DNA of 42,139 nucleotides from Alteromonas sp. ALT199 (lineage in GTDB: Bacteria > Pseudomonadota > Gammaproteobacteria > Enterobacterales > Alteromonadaceae): assembly GCF_018619335.1 (NCBI RefSeq), contig NZ_JAHHDX010000054.1:1-42139 (forward strand). The letters are read 5' to 3'. The notes below the pieces were generated by a model. It had not been told where the DNA came from, made no database searches, and saw only the letters and a list, made by a program, of their open reading frames with translations. Shown here piece by piece: positions 16,673-25,010 of this stretch (position 1 is its first letter; each line of letters begins with the position of its first letter). The position numbers and the translations under genes were made by a program.

Positions 16673-18763
16673 ATGTATAAAACACTTTTCACACTATCAT
16701 TGCTAGCAAGTTCTGTTGCAGCCTATGCACAAGAATCCGCAGCGGGCAACACATCAAATAGTGCGCCTTCTGACATTGAACGAGTCGTCGTATCCGGTGA
16801 TTTTCGACAAACTACACTTGACCAGCTAAGCGCTAGCGCGACTATTTTAGACCAAGAGCGCCTTCGCAGCAGGCAGCCAAGTCATATCGACAGTGTGTTA
16901 AACAGTATTCCAAATGTTAATTTTGCGGCGGGTGCTTCACGTGGACGCTTTGTGCAAATTCGAGGTATTGGTGAGCGTAGCCAGTTCGCCGAGCCAATCA
17001 ACCCTTCGGTAAGCTTTATTGTCGATGAATTTGATTTTTCAGGCCTTGCTGCAGCAGGTATCATTTTTGATACAAAGCAACTAGAAGTCTATCGCGGACC
17101 TCAGGCTACGCTTTACGGCACAGGCGCACTGGCCGGAGCGGTTAAGCTTTCTAGTAACAACGTAGGCAGCGATGCGCCAGACTACGTAGAAGCACGTATT
17201 GGTAACAAAGAAAGTTATCGTATTGAAGGGGCAACGGGCGACGATATTAATTCCGATTGGGGATATCGCGTAGCGCTGGTGCATAACCGTAGTGATGGCT
17301 TTGTAGAAAATACCTTTTTAGATAGAAGCGACACCAATAATATTGACGAAACCGCATTGCGCTTTGCCGTAAAGGGCAGTGTAGATGAACGAACCACGCT
17401 TGCGCTTACCTACCGCTGGTACGATATTGACAACGGCTACGATGCCTTCTCACTTGATAACGACAACAAAACACTGTCTGACGAGCCAGGTTTTGACGAA
17501 CACCAAACACATGCAGTAAGCGCACGCTCTACAACCAATACTGCGGCGGGCGACTTCATCCTTATCGCAACTCATGCCTCTCATAATATTGCTTATGGCT
17601 ATGATGAAGACTGGACATTCGATGGCTTCCACCCGTGGGGTTATACGTCTTTTGATGCGTACTACCGAGATGTTGAAACCCAAACCGGTGAGTTGCGTTT
17701 TGTGTCGTCTGACAGTGCCGCACTTTTCGATGGTATGACGGATTGGACAGTAGGCGTATTTTATAAAAACACAGAAGAAAAGTTACTGCGTGAATACACG
17801 TATTTGGATAGTGACTTTGCCAGTGAATATACGCCAACAACTACCGCTATTTACGCTCAGACGGAAAGTCGCTTAAAAGAAAACTTAACGCTTGTTGCCG
17901 GGTTGAGAGTAGAAAACTACGATTTTGATTACGCTGACAATAATCAGCTTACACGCGCGTTTGACACAACAATGGTTGGCGGAAAAGTGGCGCTTCAGTA
18001 TACCCAGGGTGACCACTTCTATTACGGCAGCATTTCACGCGGTTATAAGGGCGCAGGCTTTAACCCCGACAGTCGAGTAAACGATAATCAGCGCTTCTTT
18101 GACGAAGAATACAACTGGAACTACGAAGTGGGTGTAAAAGGCCCGTTGCTAACGCCTGGCCTTATTGCGCGTGCGGCAATTTTCTATATGGATAGAAAAG
18201 ATACGCAAGTAAGTGATTTTGACGTTATCACCCGTGACGACGGCACGGCAGGCTTTGTAGATATTATTGATAATGCTGATTTAGGCACAAACAAAGGGGC
18301 CGAACTTGAACTTAGTTGGATTGCTAGCGATGCATGGCAACTAGATGCAAGTGTTGGTTACCTAAGCGCTACGTTTGAAGGATATACACTAGCAGACGGT
18401 ACTGAAGTGTCTGAGCAAAGACAGGCTCAATCACCTAAATGGACCGCAAACCTTTACAGTGAGTACGCACTTACAGACAACATACTTTGGCGCGTAGATG
18501 TAGACTATAAAAGCGAATACCGTTTTTCTGACGGTCATGATGTTACCGCACCAAGTACAACACTGGTTAATACGGAGTTAGTGGTGCTACATGGTGACTG
18601 GCAGACCTCGCTGTGGGTACAAAATGCGTTTGACCGTGAGTATTACACTCGTGGTTTTGGCGGTTTCAGTAACGACCCTCGCGATGAGTATGCTTTTGAT
18701 GAACCATATTACCAATTAGGTAACGGTCGCCAGTTTGGTATTACTGTTAAGTACGCGTTTTAA
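16673..18763 (+). CDS. TonB-dependent receptor, predicted for thiamin
   Basis: A 696-residue TonB-dependent receptor. The signal peptide ends near AYA-Q (about residue 20); DIERVVVSGDFR is a TonB-box-like stretch. The plug includes VNFAAGASRGRFVQIRGIGE and LEVYRGPQATLYGTGALAG, and the barrel ends in GITVKYAF with C-terminal Phe. The TPP riboswitch directly upstream and the thiamin genes downstream indicate import of thiamin or a phosphorylated or related form. This matches the THI-regulated receptor genes (omr1) described by comparative genomics in Shewanella-like bacteria, as I recall. SD AAGAG lies 5 bases before the ATG and is the predicted control point. Confidence 0.9.
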   Translation: MYKTLFTLSLLASSVAAYAQESAAGNTSNSAPSDIERVVVSGDFRQTTLDQLSASATILDQERLRSRQPSHIDSVLNSIPNVNFAAGASRGRFVQIRGIGERSQFAEPINPSVSFIVDEFDFSGLAAAGIIFDTKQLEVYRGPQATLYGTGALAGAVKLSSNNVGSDAPDYVEARIGNKESYRIEGATGDDINSDWGYRVALVHNRSDGFVENTFLDRSDTNNIDETALRFAVKGSVDERTTLALTYRWYDIDNGYDAFSLDNDNKTLSDEPGFDEHQTHAVSARSTTNTAAGDFILIATHASHNIAYGYDEDWTFDGFHPWGYTSFDAYYRDVETQTGELRFVSSDSAALFDGMTDWTVGVFYKNTEEKLLREYTYLDSDFASEYTPTTTAIYAQTESRLKENLTLVAGLRVENYDFDYADNNQLTRAFDTTMVGGKVALQYTQGDHFYYGSISRGYKGAGFNPDSRVNDNQRFFDEEYNWNYEVGVKGPLLTPGLIARAAIFYMDRKDTQVSDFDVITRDDGTAGFVDIIDNADLGTNKGAELELSWIASDAWQLDASVGYLSATFEGYTLADGTEVSEQRQAQSPKWTANLYSEYALTDNILWRVDVDYKSEYRFSDGHDVTAPSTTLVNTELVVLHGDWQTSLWVQNAFDREYYTRGFGGFSNDPRDEYAFDEPYYQLGNGRQFGITVKYAF

Positions 18764-18779
18764 AAAAAAGGAAAAAGAT

Positions 18780-19043
18780 ATGCAAGTTATGGTTGAACTG
18801 TCGTTGTACCCCTTGGTTAACGAATATATTCCGCCTATTCAAGATTTCATTGATAGGTTAAATAGCTATAGCGATATCACGGTGACAACATGTTCTACTA
18901 GTACCCAGGTAACGGGGGATTACGCTGTAGTAATGAAAGTACTCGGCGATGAAATGCAAAGAACTCATGAAGAAGTGGGGCAGGCTATTTTCGTTGCTAA
19001 GTTTTTAAACTTTGACGCCATGCAGGCTAGAAAGTCCTCTTAA
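18780..19043 (+). CDS. thiamin-binding protein of the MTH1187/YkoF family
   Basis: An 87-residue protein with one ferredoxin-like domain of the thiamine-binding (former DUF77) family: MVELSLYPLV, YIPPIQDFIDRLN, TTCSTSTQVTGDYAVVMKVL and a final helix before VAKFLNF. Family members bind thiamin or related pyrimidine compounds in a dimer interface; the role is unproven. There is no signal peptide, so a cytosolic carrier or sensor role is more likely than a periplasmic one. The start at 18780 is set by AAGGA upstream; a longer frame into the receptor gene is not credible. The stop overlaps the next start (TAATG). Confidence 0.82.
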   Translation: MQVMVELSLYPLVNEYIPPIQDFIDRLNSYSDITVTTCSTSTQVTGDYAVVMKVLGDEMQRTHEEVGQAIFVAKFLNFDAMQARKSS

Positions 19044-19687
19044 TGGCTAACTTCTTTTCTGAGTTTGCTTCACAAATTGCCGCTACTTCACTGTTAGAGT
19101 GGGTAGCGGTTGTACTTGCCATCGCCTATGTATTATTAGCCGCGAAACAAAATAGCTGGTGCTGGCTCTGTGCCTTTGTAAGCACAGCCATTTATACTTG
19201 GTTATTCTGGCAGGTGACTTTGCCATTTCAATCTGCGCTTAATCTCTTTTACATGATAATGGCAGGTTACGGGTATTATCAGTGGTCGAAAGGGGCGGAA
19301 GATGGCGAGGTTAAGCCAGTGCTACATTGGCCGCTGTGGTTGCACTCGCTCATTGTCCCAAGCATGTTATTACTAGCTTGGCTTCTCTCTGAGGTGGCGG
19401 GTTCGCAATTTAATAGTGAGTACCTACTACTGGATGCGAGCATTAACTTATTGAGTGTGGTTACCACATTCATGGTGGCCCATAAAATTTTGCAAAACTG
19501 GGTTTACTGGTTTTTCATTAACCTAGCTTCAGCGTATTTATATCTACAAGTGGGCTATGCGTTGTCTACTTGCTTGTTCCTAGGCTACGTAGGATTCGCA
19601 GTATTCGGCTATTATCAATGGTTGGCGCAATATAAAAAACAAGGTGAACAGGTTGGATATCATCGCCACGCTGCAAAAGGCGCTTAA
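19043..19687 (+). CDS. pnuT: PnuC-family thiamin transporter (PnuT-like)
   Basis: A 214-residue inner-membrane protein with about seven predicted helices. It shows the PnuC signatures WCWLCAFVSTAIYTWLFW and YYQW (twice). PnuC proteins transport vitamins by facilitated diffusion, trapped by phosphorylation inside; those in TPP-regulated operons (PnuT) carry thiamin. The position between a thiamin-binding protein and a kinase under the same riboswitch supports this specificity. Start and stop overlap the neighbouring genes (TAATG upstream; about 44 bases of overlap downstream), so the operon is tightly coupled. Confidence 0.87.
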   Translation: MANFFSEFASQIAATSLLEWVAVVLAIAYVLLAAKQNSWCWLCAFVSTAIYTWLFWQVTLPFQSALNLFYMIMAGYGYYQWSKGAEDGEVKPVLHWPLWLHSLIVPSMLLLAWLLSEVAGSQFNSEYLLLDASINLLSVVTTFMVAHKILQNWVYWFFINLASAYLYLQVGYALSTCLFLGYVGFAVFGYYQWLAQYKKQGEQVGYHRHAAKGA

Positions 19688-20510
19688 TCTCAGCGACAAT
19701 GCAAAAGTGTCGGTACATCCTGCTGGCGCGGTAAACCGTGTTTACCGTGTTCAAGACCCAGCGAATAACCTGTTAAGTTTGGCTGAAGGTAACCCTCAAA
19801 TTAACGTTCATCAAAAGTGTGAAGATGTGCCCATTGATTTAGCCGTTAAGTGGTTGGGCGATGATGATTTTAGTGGTGTGGAACGTAAACATCAGTTTGC
19901 TCTACAGCAACGGCTGTACGAAGAGGGAATAGCGCCGCAGCCAATTTGGTTAAGCGATGACGAAACCATCTGGGTTGAGCAATGGCAAAGTCATAGTGAT
20001 AGCGCTGGGCTTTCTTCAACTAGACGTCCTTCACACATGCTGGCTGAAACCCTCGCGCAGATTCATTCGCTGTCTATTACCGCCAGGCCGTTAAACTTAG
20101 CTTCAAGGTGGCAGCATTATTGGGATGTTGCAAAGCTTGATACAAGCAGTAACCTTTTCTTAAGGGCGCAAGGCTTTCGAAAGAACGTAGTCAAAAGTGA
20201 ACAAGACGATGAAGACTGTGTGTTGTGTCATAACGACCTTCTGATTAATCACTTACTACTAAGCGAAGATAACTCACTCAAAATTATTGATTGGGAATAT
20301 GCCGCAATGGGAAACCGCTATTTCGATTTAGCAAGCTGCTGCCTTATCAATAAACTCAATAGTTGTGACAGCGAAGAGTTAGTTACGAATTACGCCAAAT
20401 TAACGAATATCGATGAAAGTAACGCATTGGATAAGTTTGAGTTGCATAGCGAAATAGTTGGCATCACCAATGACTTGTGGTTTGCCGCGCTTAACGCGGG
20501 GAAAAAATAG
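19644..20510 (+). CDS. thiamin kinase-like phosphotransferase (APH/choline kinase fold)
   Basis: A 288-residue aminoglycoside-phosphotransferase-fold kinase. The catalytic loop is HNDLLINHLL (H196, D198, N202) and the metal-binding motif is IIDWEYA (D216). VNRVYRV near residue 31 takes the place of the nucleotide-binding loop. Given the operon, the likely reaction is phosphorylation of imported thiamin to thiamin phosphate (ThiK-like), which traps it in the cell. It might instead act on another thiamin precursor. The reading starts at GTG 19644, overlapping pnuT; a TTG at 19653 with AAGGTG six bases upstream is an equally good start. Confidence 0.8.
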   Translation: MNRLDIIATLQKALNLSDNAKVSVHPAGAVNRVYRVQDPANNLLSLAEGNPQINVHQKCEDVPIDLAVKWLGDDDFSGVERKHQFALQQRLYEEGIAPQPIWLSDDETIWVEQWQSHSDSAGLSSTRRPSHMLAETLAQIHSLSITARPLNLASRWQHYWDVAKLDTSSNLFLRAQGFRKNVVKSEQDDEDCVLCHNDLLINHLLLSEDNSLKIIDWEYAAMGNRYFDLASCCLINKLNSCDSEELVTNYAKLTNIDESNALDKFELHSEIVGITNDLWFAALNAGKK

Positions 20511-20678
20511 CTGCAGAGCTTAACGTTTCAATATGAATCTCTGTGCAACGGTTAGTTTAAAAACGGCTAATAAGGTAAACCATAGGCCTTCAGTAAAGTG
20601 AATTAGGCATTATTCGATTGAAAAAACAGCGCATTGCATGTTAATTGAGCATGCAGTTAGTGGGAGTGATAAAAAGGC

Positions 20679-20706
20679 TTTACCTTTTTAATGTCATCCG
20701 TATAAT
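20679..20706 (+). promoter_or_regulatory. promoter of the tRNA-Trp gene
   Basis: TTTACC (20679-20684), a 16-base spacer and a perfect TATAAT (20701-20706), followed by a GC-rich discriminator GCGCGC (20712-20717), as in stringently controlled stable-RNA promoters. A perfect inverted repeat TGCATG-N9-CATGCA stands at 20635-20655, about 25 bases upstream; its role is unknown. Confidence 0.7.
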
Positions 20707-20718
20707 GCACAGCGCGCT

Positions 20719-20795
20719 AGGGGTGTAGTTCGAATTGGTAGAACAGCGGTCTCCAAAACCGATGGTTGGGGGTTCGAGTCCCTCCACCCCTGCCA
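20719..20795 (+). tRNA. tRNA-Trp (anticodon CCA)
   Basis: A 77-base cloverleaf including an encoded CCA end. Acceptor stem AGGGGTG/CACCCCT, discriminator G, anticodon loop CTCCAAA with anticodon CCA at 20753-20755, T-loop TTCGAGT. It closely resembles E. coli tRNA-Trp. The anticodon stem GCGGT/ACCGA has a G-A mismatch at its outermost pair (20746 with 20762); the other stems pair fully apart from one G-T. I see no strong terminator after it. Confidence 0.96.
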
Positions 20796-21148
20796 CTTTC
20801 TCTTCTTATGAACAATTCAGTTCAAACATAAAAATATTTCTTTGTAAATTTATCACCTAGTTCTTTCTACATAGTTACTTGTCGTAATTTTGATTCGCAA
20901 TGCTTACCGTTAGTGTTTTGTAACCTGGGTTAAAATGCTCAAGAGTCTATGCGCTAGCGACTGCTTTAAGGCGTAATGCTTGTAAAATATTACAGTGCTT
21001 GTCGGACTTACGGGGAAGATTTCTTAAACTTTGGGTGCTTACTGCATAGCGCACTTTAGGTAAAAGAATGCGATAGTTATTCATTCAGCTCAGCAACTTT
21101 AGTAAACTTGGGCAAATAACGGTTTATTTACTTTAGGTCTTTTACGCA
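20796..21148. other. gene-free interval between tRNA-Trp and holD
   Basis: About 350 AT-rich bases with no credible reading frame, hairpin terminator or RNA gene. A pyrimidine-rich stretch just after the CCA may help end tRNA transcription. The promoter of holD-rimI should lie here, but I cannot point to one convincingly. Confidence 0.4.
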
Positions 21149-21817
21149 ATGTCTCTTACTTCATATCAGCAGGCGGTATTACAAGAAATGGAGATCCCAG
21201 TGTGGATCACTAAAGACGCCCATGCAAAGATAAAAAAGCAGGATGACTTAAAAGAAGAAAATACTTCATCGCCAACGCAGGGCGCGGCTACTAGTTCAAC
21301 GCCACAAGCCACCTTTAGCCAAGCCGGGCAGACAAACAAGCCGCCTTCAACACCAATTTCTCAAGAAGAAAAGCAGTCACGCCTTGCTCAATTAAGGGCA
21401 AATGTAGGCACTAATACAAAAGAGAAAGCTAAGCCTAAAGACACGTTTACAGCTAAAACGACTACGCATAATGTGCCATCAAATGAGGCGAGCGATAAAA
21501 ACGACGCAAATAAAACAGACGTTGCGCAAACCGAAGTAAAAGGGCCCGTGTCGCCTGAAGGTATCCCACTAAGCACCGAGCAAAAAGCAAAATCACAACA
21601 ATGGCTGAAAGACTTACAGCTAGCCTGTGTTCAGTTAGGTATTCCTTCCCATTGGGCTAACACTGTTATGATTGGTCGTACATTATCAATCACCGAAACC
21701 GCCATTATATTGCCAGCGGCACCGCTTAAACTCACCGCCACACAGAAGCGGGCGTTATGGGCACAGCTTGTTAGCGCGGGGAACGCGTTAAACAGCACTT
21801 CCGTTGCACCCCAATAG
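21149..21817 (+). CDS. holD: HolD-like protein, DNA polymerase III psi subunit
   Basis: A 222-residue protein. Residues 5-22 (YQQAVLQEMEIPVWITKD) resemble the N-terminal psi segment that contacts the clamp loader, and 142-212 resemble the psi core, ending in ATQKRALWAQLVS like the TARAALWQQI end of E. coli HolD. Between them, residues 28-141 are a Ser/Thr/Lys/Gln-rich, probably disordered linker that E. coli psi (about 137 residues) lacks. The assignment rests on these weak similarities plus synteny: rimI follows 9 bases later, as holD-rimI in E. coli. Psi links the clamp loader to chi and SSB during replication. Confidence 0.72.
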   Translation: MSLTSYQQAVLQEMEIPVWITKDAHAKIKKQDDLKEENTSSPTQGAATSSTPQATFSQAGQTNKPPSTPISQEEKQSRLAQLRANVGTNTKEKAKPKDTFTAKTTTHNVPSNEASDKNDANKTDVAQTEVKGPVSPEGIPLSTEQKAKSQQWLKDLQLACVQLGIPSHWANTVMIGRTLSITETAIILPAAPLKLTATQKRALWAQLVSAGNALNSTSVAPQ

Positions 21818-21826
21818 TCTAAACCT

Positions 21827-22327
21827 ATGAAGTTAGTTATCGTAACGCCTGAAAGCTTTGATAAGCATATTGAAAATGCACATGTTATCCATCAGCACTC
21901 GCAAGTCGTACCTTGGAAGTTAAGCACCTTTGCGGATTGCTTTACTAAACCCTATTACGGAGTGTTTGCCTTTGAAGGTGACAAGGTAATCGGCTATGCC
22001 ATTATGCTCGAAGTTGTTGATGAAGCGACGCTGATGGACATCGCGGTAGATAGTGCTGCCAGAGGTCAAGGAGTAGGCCGTGCTCTGGTTGATTTTGTCA
22101 TGGATACATCAGTGAAAAATGGCATGAGTGAAATCTGGCTGGAAGTACGTGAAAGTAACTACGCGGCTATTTCTCTTTATGAGAATTCAGGTTTCGAACA
22201 TATCGAAACTCGCAAAAACTATTACACCGTAGAAAGTAGCGATAACGACAAAAGCGGTATACATGGAAATATCGCACAAAAAGAAAACGCTAAAATCATG
22301 AAGTGGGCAAACCCAGATCTAACCTAG
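21827..22327 (+). CDS. rimI: ribosomal-protein-S18-alanine N-acetyltransferase RimI
   Basis: A 166-residue GNAT acetyltransferase. The acetyl-CoA loop is RGQGVG (79-84), followed by IWLEVRESNYAAISLYENSGF, the hallmark of RimI, with E106 and Y118 near the expected catalytic positions. RNYY-like KNYYTV follows. RimI acetylates the N-terminal alanine of ribosomal protein S18. The stretch after YY (about residues 136-156) is longer and more polar than in E. coli, before KIMKW. It is probably co-transcribed with holD. Confidence 0.88.
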   Translation: MKLVIVTPESFDKHIENAHVIHQHSQVVPWKLSTFADCFTKPYYGVFAFEGDKVIGYAIMLEVVDEATLMDIAVDSAARGQGVGRALVDFVMDTSVKNGMSEIWLEVRESNYAAISLYENSGFEHIETRKNYYTVESSDNDKSGIHGNIAQKENAKIMKWANPDLT

Positions 22328-22414
22328 TTTTGGTATCTAGTAAAAGCCATATGCGTTTCGCGCATATCAAAGCACTATCAAGACTCAACATATGTTTCCC
22401 AGTACGCACTATGC

Positions 22415-22756
22415 ATGTTTAAATTGATTCATGCTCTCATCAACCAAGGTAGAAATAGCATGGCCAAAGTGCTTAACAAGGCAATAGTCTCGTCTAAACG
22501 ATTTGCTATTAATGTGGTTACCTATAAAGAGGGGCATCGCGTATTAGAACATAACGACCCAATGGGAAGCGGACGTTATTTTAAGTTTAATGTGGTGCTG
22601 AAAAAACCAAACCAAGGTGGTCAATTTTGGGCCGAAAAAGTCATTTTTAATGTCTTCAACCGAATTTACTTCTTTCGGCCTGACAAATACATGCACAGTG
22701 TCAGTAAGATAGAGAAAGGAGAGCGTAAACTGCTCTCTATAGCATTGTACCTTTAA
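22415..22756 (+). CDS. very small 2OG-Fe(II) oxygenase-like protein
   Basis: A 113-residue protein I do not recognise by name. The pattern fits a minimal 2OG-Fe(II) double-stranded beta-helix: RVLEHNDPM gives H46 and D48, YFKFNVVLKKPNQGGQF resembles the middle strands, and FRPDKYMHSV gives H94, with R104 exactly ten residues later in GERKLLSIAL. This would supply both iron ligand pairs and the 2-oxoglutarate contact. The domain is close to the minimum size. An internal ATG at 22460 has AAGGT upstream and would give 98 residues; the ATG at 22415 has no visible ribosome site. No signal peptide. Function unknown; it could also be a degraded relative. Confidence 0.6.
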   Translation: MFKLIHALINQGRNSMAKVLNKAIVSSKRFAINVVTYKEGHRVLEHNDPMGSGRYFKFNVVLKKPNQGGQFWAEKVIFNVFNRIYFFRPDKYMHSVSKIEKGERKLLSIALYL

Positions 22757-22817
22757 GTCTTATTTTCACATGGCGACGAAAAACCTGTACAGCAAAGTTT
22801 CCACTGGGTTTTAAAAA

Positions 22818-22835
22818 GTTGACCATTTGGTCGAC
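22818..22835. promoter_or_regulatory. operator-like inverted repeat upstream of the EamA gene
   Basis: GTTGACCA-TT-TGGTCGAC, an 18-base palindrome with one G-T pair, lies about 150 bases before the transporter start. The form suits a dimeric repressor, but no cognate regulator is identifiable. Confidence 0.35.
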
Positions 22836-22984
22836 TAAATAGCATCATTCCACGACGGGCTAGGTTCCAATCTGCCGCTAATTCACTTATATTTGCGCCC
22901 TTACAATTCCCTGCCTACATTCTTCTTACCCGGCGGTGGAAACTTCTCATAAAGCAGTTCGTGTAATTGGATTTTTTAAAACGC

Positions 22985-23914
22985 ATGTCTTCATTATCGT
23001 TGGCGGAAAAAGAGCAATCAAAAGGCGTGAAAATGCTATTGGTTGCGGTGTTGTGTTTGGGGCTCAACTGGCCAGGTATGAAGTTAGGACTCGAGATAGT
23101 AGGGCCCGTATGGATGGTGTGCTTACGTTTTCTGTTAAGCCTTCCCGTACTCGCGCTATTTGTGCTGATAACCAAAAAACGTTTACCCGTGCTAAACCGT
23201 AAAGACCGCTCGGTAGTTCTTGTGGTCGCGTTTTTCCAATTCATCCTATCAATGGGGCTTATTACCGTATCTCTGCAATTTATCCCTGCGGGCACGGCCA
23301 GTATTCTTATTTACACCACACCACTTTGGATGCTGCTTATCGACACGCTATGGTATCGACAACGTGCGCCTTCTAAACGATTAATTCTTACCGGTATTTC
23401 TACTATTGGCTGCGCAATGATTCTATTGGCCTCGGGGCAACCGGGAGCATGGCTACCGCTTTTAGGGATGTTGTTAGCGTCTGCATTGTGGGCGATCGCT
23501 ATTCGTCGGGTGTCTTTTCATAAATGGAAAGGTAGCGTTATTGAAGCGGTATTCTGGCAATTCACCATTGCTGGTTTTGCCATGCTTGCTATTGCTCTCA
23601 TAGTAGAGCCAACGCCGAACTTTGGTGCCTACGATCTAAGTGATTGGCTGTTACTTGCCTACATTGGGCCAGTTGCAACGGGTCTCGGCTTTGGTCTTAT
23701 GGTTGCGGCTGGGCCTAAATTACCGCCAGATAAAATTGTGTTAATTAGCACACTTACGCCGATTGTGGGCTATGTAAGCTCTGTGATATTGCTTAAAGAA
23801 ACGCTGCTGCCTATGGTGATGGCTGGCGCAATATTGATGATAGCAGCGCTAATCGTAAACGGCCTTTCGCCAAGCATGCTTAAGAAAATACTAGGCAAGG
23901 GACGCGCAAAGTAA
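22985..23914 (+). CDS. EamA/DMT-family inner-membrane transporter
   Basis: A 309-residue protein with about ten predicted membrane helices in two EamA repeats; GTASILIYTTPLWMLLIDTLWYR ends the first repeat and PIVGYVSSVILLKETLLPMV the second. Family members export amino acids, nucleosides or other metabolites; the substrate cannot be told. The start is uncertain: ATG 22985 is used here, but no clear ribosome site precedes it. The gene converges on the LysR gene with 7 bases between them. Confidence 0.82.
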   Translation: MSSLSLAEKEQSKGVKMLLVAVLCLGLNWPGMKLGLEIVGPVWMVCLRFLLSLPVLALFVLITKKRLPVLNRKDRSVVLVVAFFQFILSMGLITVSLQFIPAGTASILIYTTPLWMLLIDTLWYRQRAPSKRLILTGISTIGCAMILLASGQPGAWLPLLGMLLASALWAIAIRRVSFHKWKGSVIEAVFWQFTIAGFAMLAIALIVEPTPNFGAYDLSDWLLLAYIGPVATGLGFGLMVAAGPKLPPDKIVLISTLTPIVGYVSSVILLKETLLPMVMAGAILMIAALIVNGLSPSMLKKILGKGRAK

Positions 23915-23921
23915 TGGCTGT

Positions 23922-24818
23922 TTACAGGGTTAGCCGAGGCTGTATGAAATCTAAAAACGCAGAGATGCGAGAGGATACGGCGCTATTTTTGTAGTAGACC
24001 GCTTGCACCGATTCTCTGCGGTTTGGGCTGATTATATCGTCGCGAAATAGCTCTACGAGTCTTCCTGCACTAATATCCCTGTGTACCATAAAGTTTGAAA
24101 GTAAAGCTATACCTTGACCTGCAATGCATAGTTGCCGAATGGTTTCACCGCTTGACGCATGAAGTTTGTATTGCAAGTTGATATCTTGTTTAAGTGGCCA
24201 CTTATTTAAATTTGGAGAGTCGCTAAAACCAATCAATCTGTGGTTGTTCAATGAACTTGCGTCACCGCCATCTTCATGTAAAGGGTGTTTTTCAAGGTAC
24301 TGCGGACTTGCCACAATATGCAGTTTACTTTTTCCTAAACGTCTAGCGTGCAAATTCGAGTCGCTCAAATCGCCAATACGTATTGCAATATCGGTTTTGT
24401 GCTCTAACAAGTCGATAATACTATCGTGACTAGTAATATCGAGCGTTATGTCAGGAAATGCTTCTTGAAACTCGCCCACTAATGGCGCTAGCTGGTGGAA
24501 TACAAATGGGCTCGCAGCATCAACCCGAAGCTTTCCAGAAGGGGCCCGCTGTAACAGCCGCAATGCTTCTTCGCCTTTTTCCAATATGTTTAGCCCGTCT
24601 CTGGCATATTTCAGAAAAAGTTCACCTTCTTCGGTTAGCTCTAACCGTCTGGTAGTGCGATTCAACAGAGTTACATCTAACCCATCTTCAAGCCGGGTTA
24701 CCGCTCTGCTGACTTTTGCAACCTGCTGATTAAGCAAGTTGGCAGCACTAGAAAAACTACCTGCATCCACAACGGTTAGAAATGCTTCTAAATCTTCAGT
24801 TTTTGATGAAACTGGCAT
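23922..24818 (-). CDS. LysR-family transcriptional regulator
   Basis: A 298-residue LysR regulator. The N-terminal winged helix-turn-helix (residues 8-67) shows LEAFLTVVDAGSFSSAANLL and RLEDGLDVTLLNRTTRRLELT; the rest is the periplasmic-binding-like effector domain, with IAIRIGDLSDSNLHARRLG typical of the CrgA/AaeR-type group. It is divergent from the MFS transporter gene, which it most likely controls. The shared interval (24819-25010) is AT-rich and holds GCAAAA-N22-TTTTGC (24844-24877), a possible binding site. Confidence 0.9.
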   Translation of the reverse strand: MPVSSKTEDLEAFLTVVDAGSFSSAANLLNQQVAKVSRAVTRLEDGLDVTLLNRTTRRLELTEEGELFLKYARDGLNILEKGEEALRLLQRAPSGKLRVDAASPFVFHQLAPLVGEFQEAFPDITLDITSHDSIIDLLEHKTDIAIRIGDLSDSNLHARRLGKSKLHIVASPQYLEKHPLHEDGGDASSLNNHRLIGFSDSPNLNKWPLKQDINLQYKLHASSGETIRQLCIAGQGIALLSNFMVHRDISAGRLVELFRDDIISPNRRESVQAVYYKNSAVSSRISAFLDFIQPRLTL

Positions 24819-25010
24819 TACACACCTTATATTTTCAAAAATCGCAAAAGTATTTTGTTATTAGTGCTGTTTTTTGCAAATAAATTTATCGTCAAACTGT
24901 ACGCACTTTATTAATGGCTTTCAAAAAACAGAGTCGTTGTTCGTTCTAGAAGCCAACAGTGGCGATGTAAATCACGCCATCTCGTTAATTACTTTTTGAG
25001 GATAATTAAA

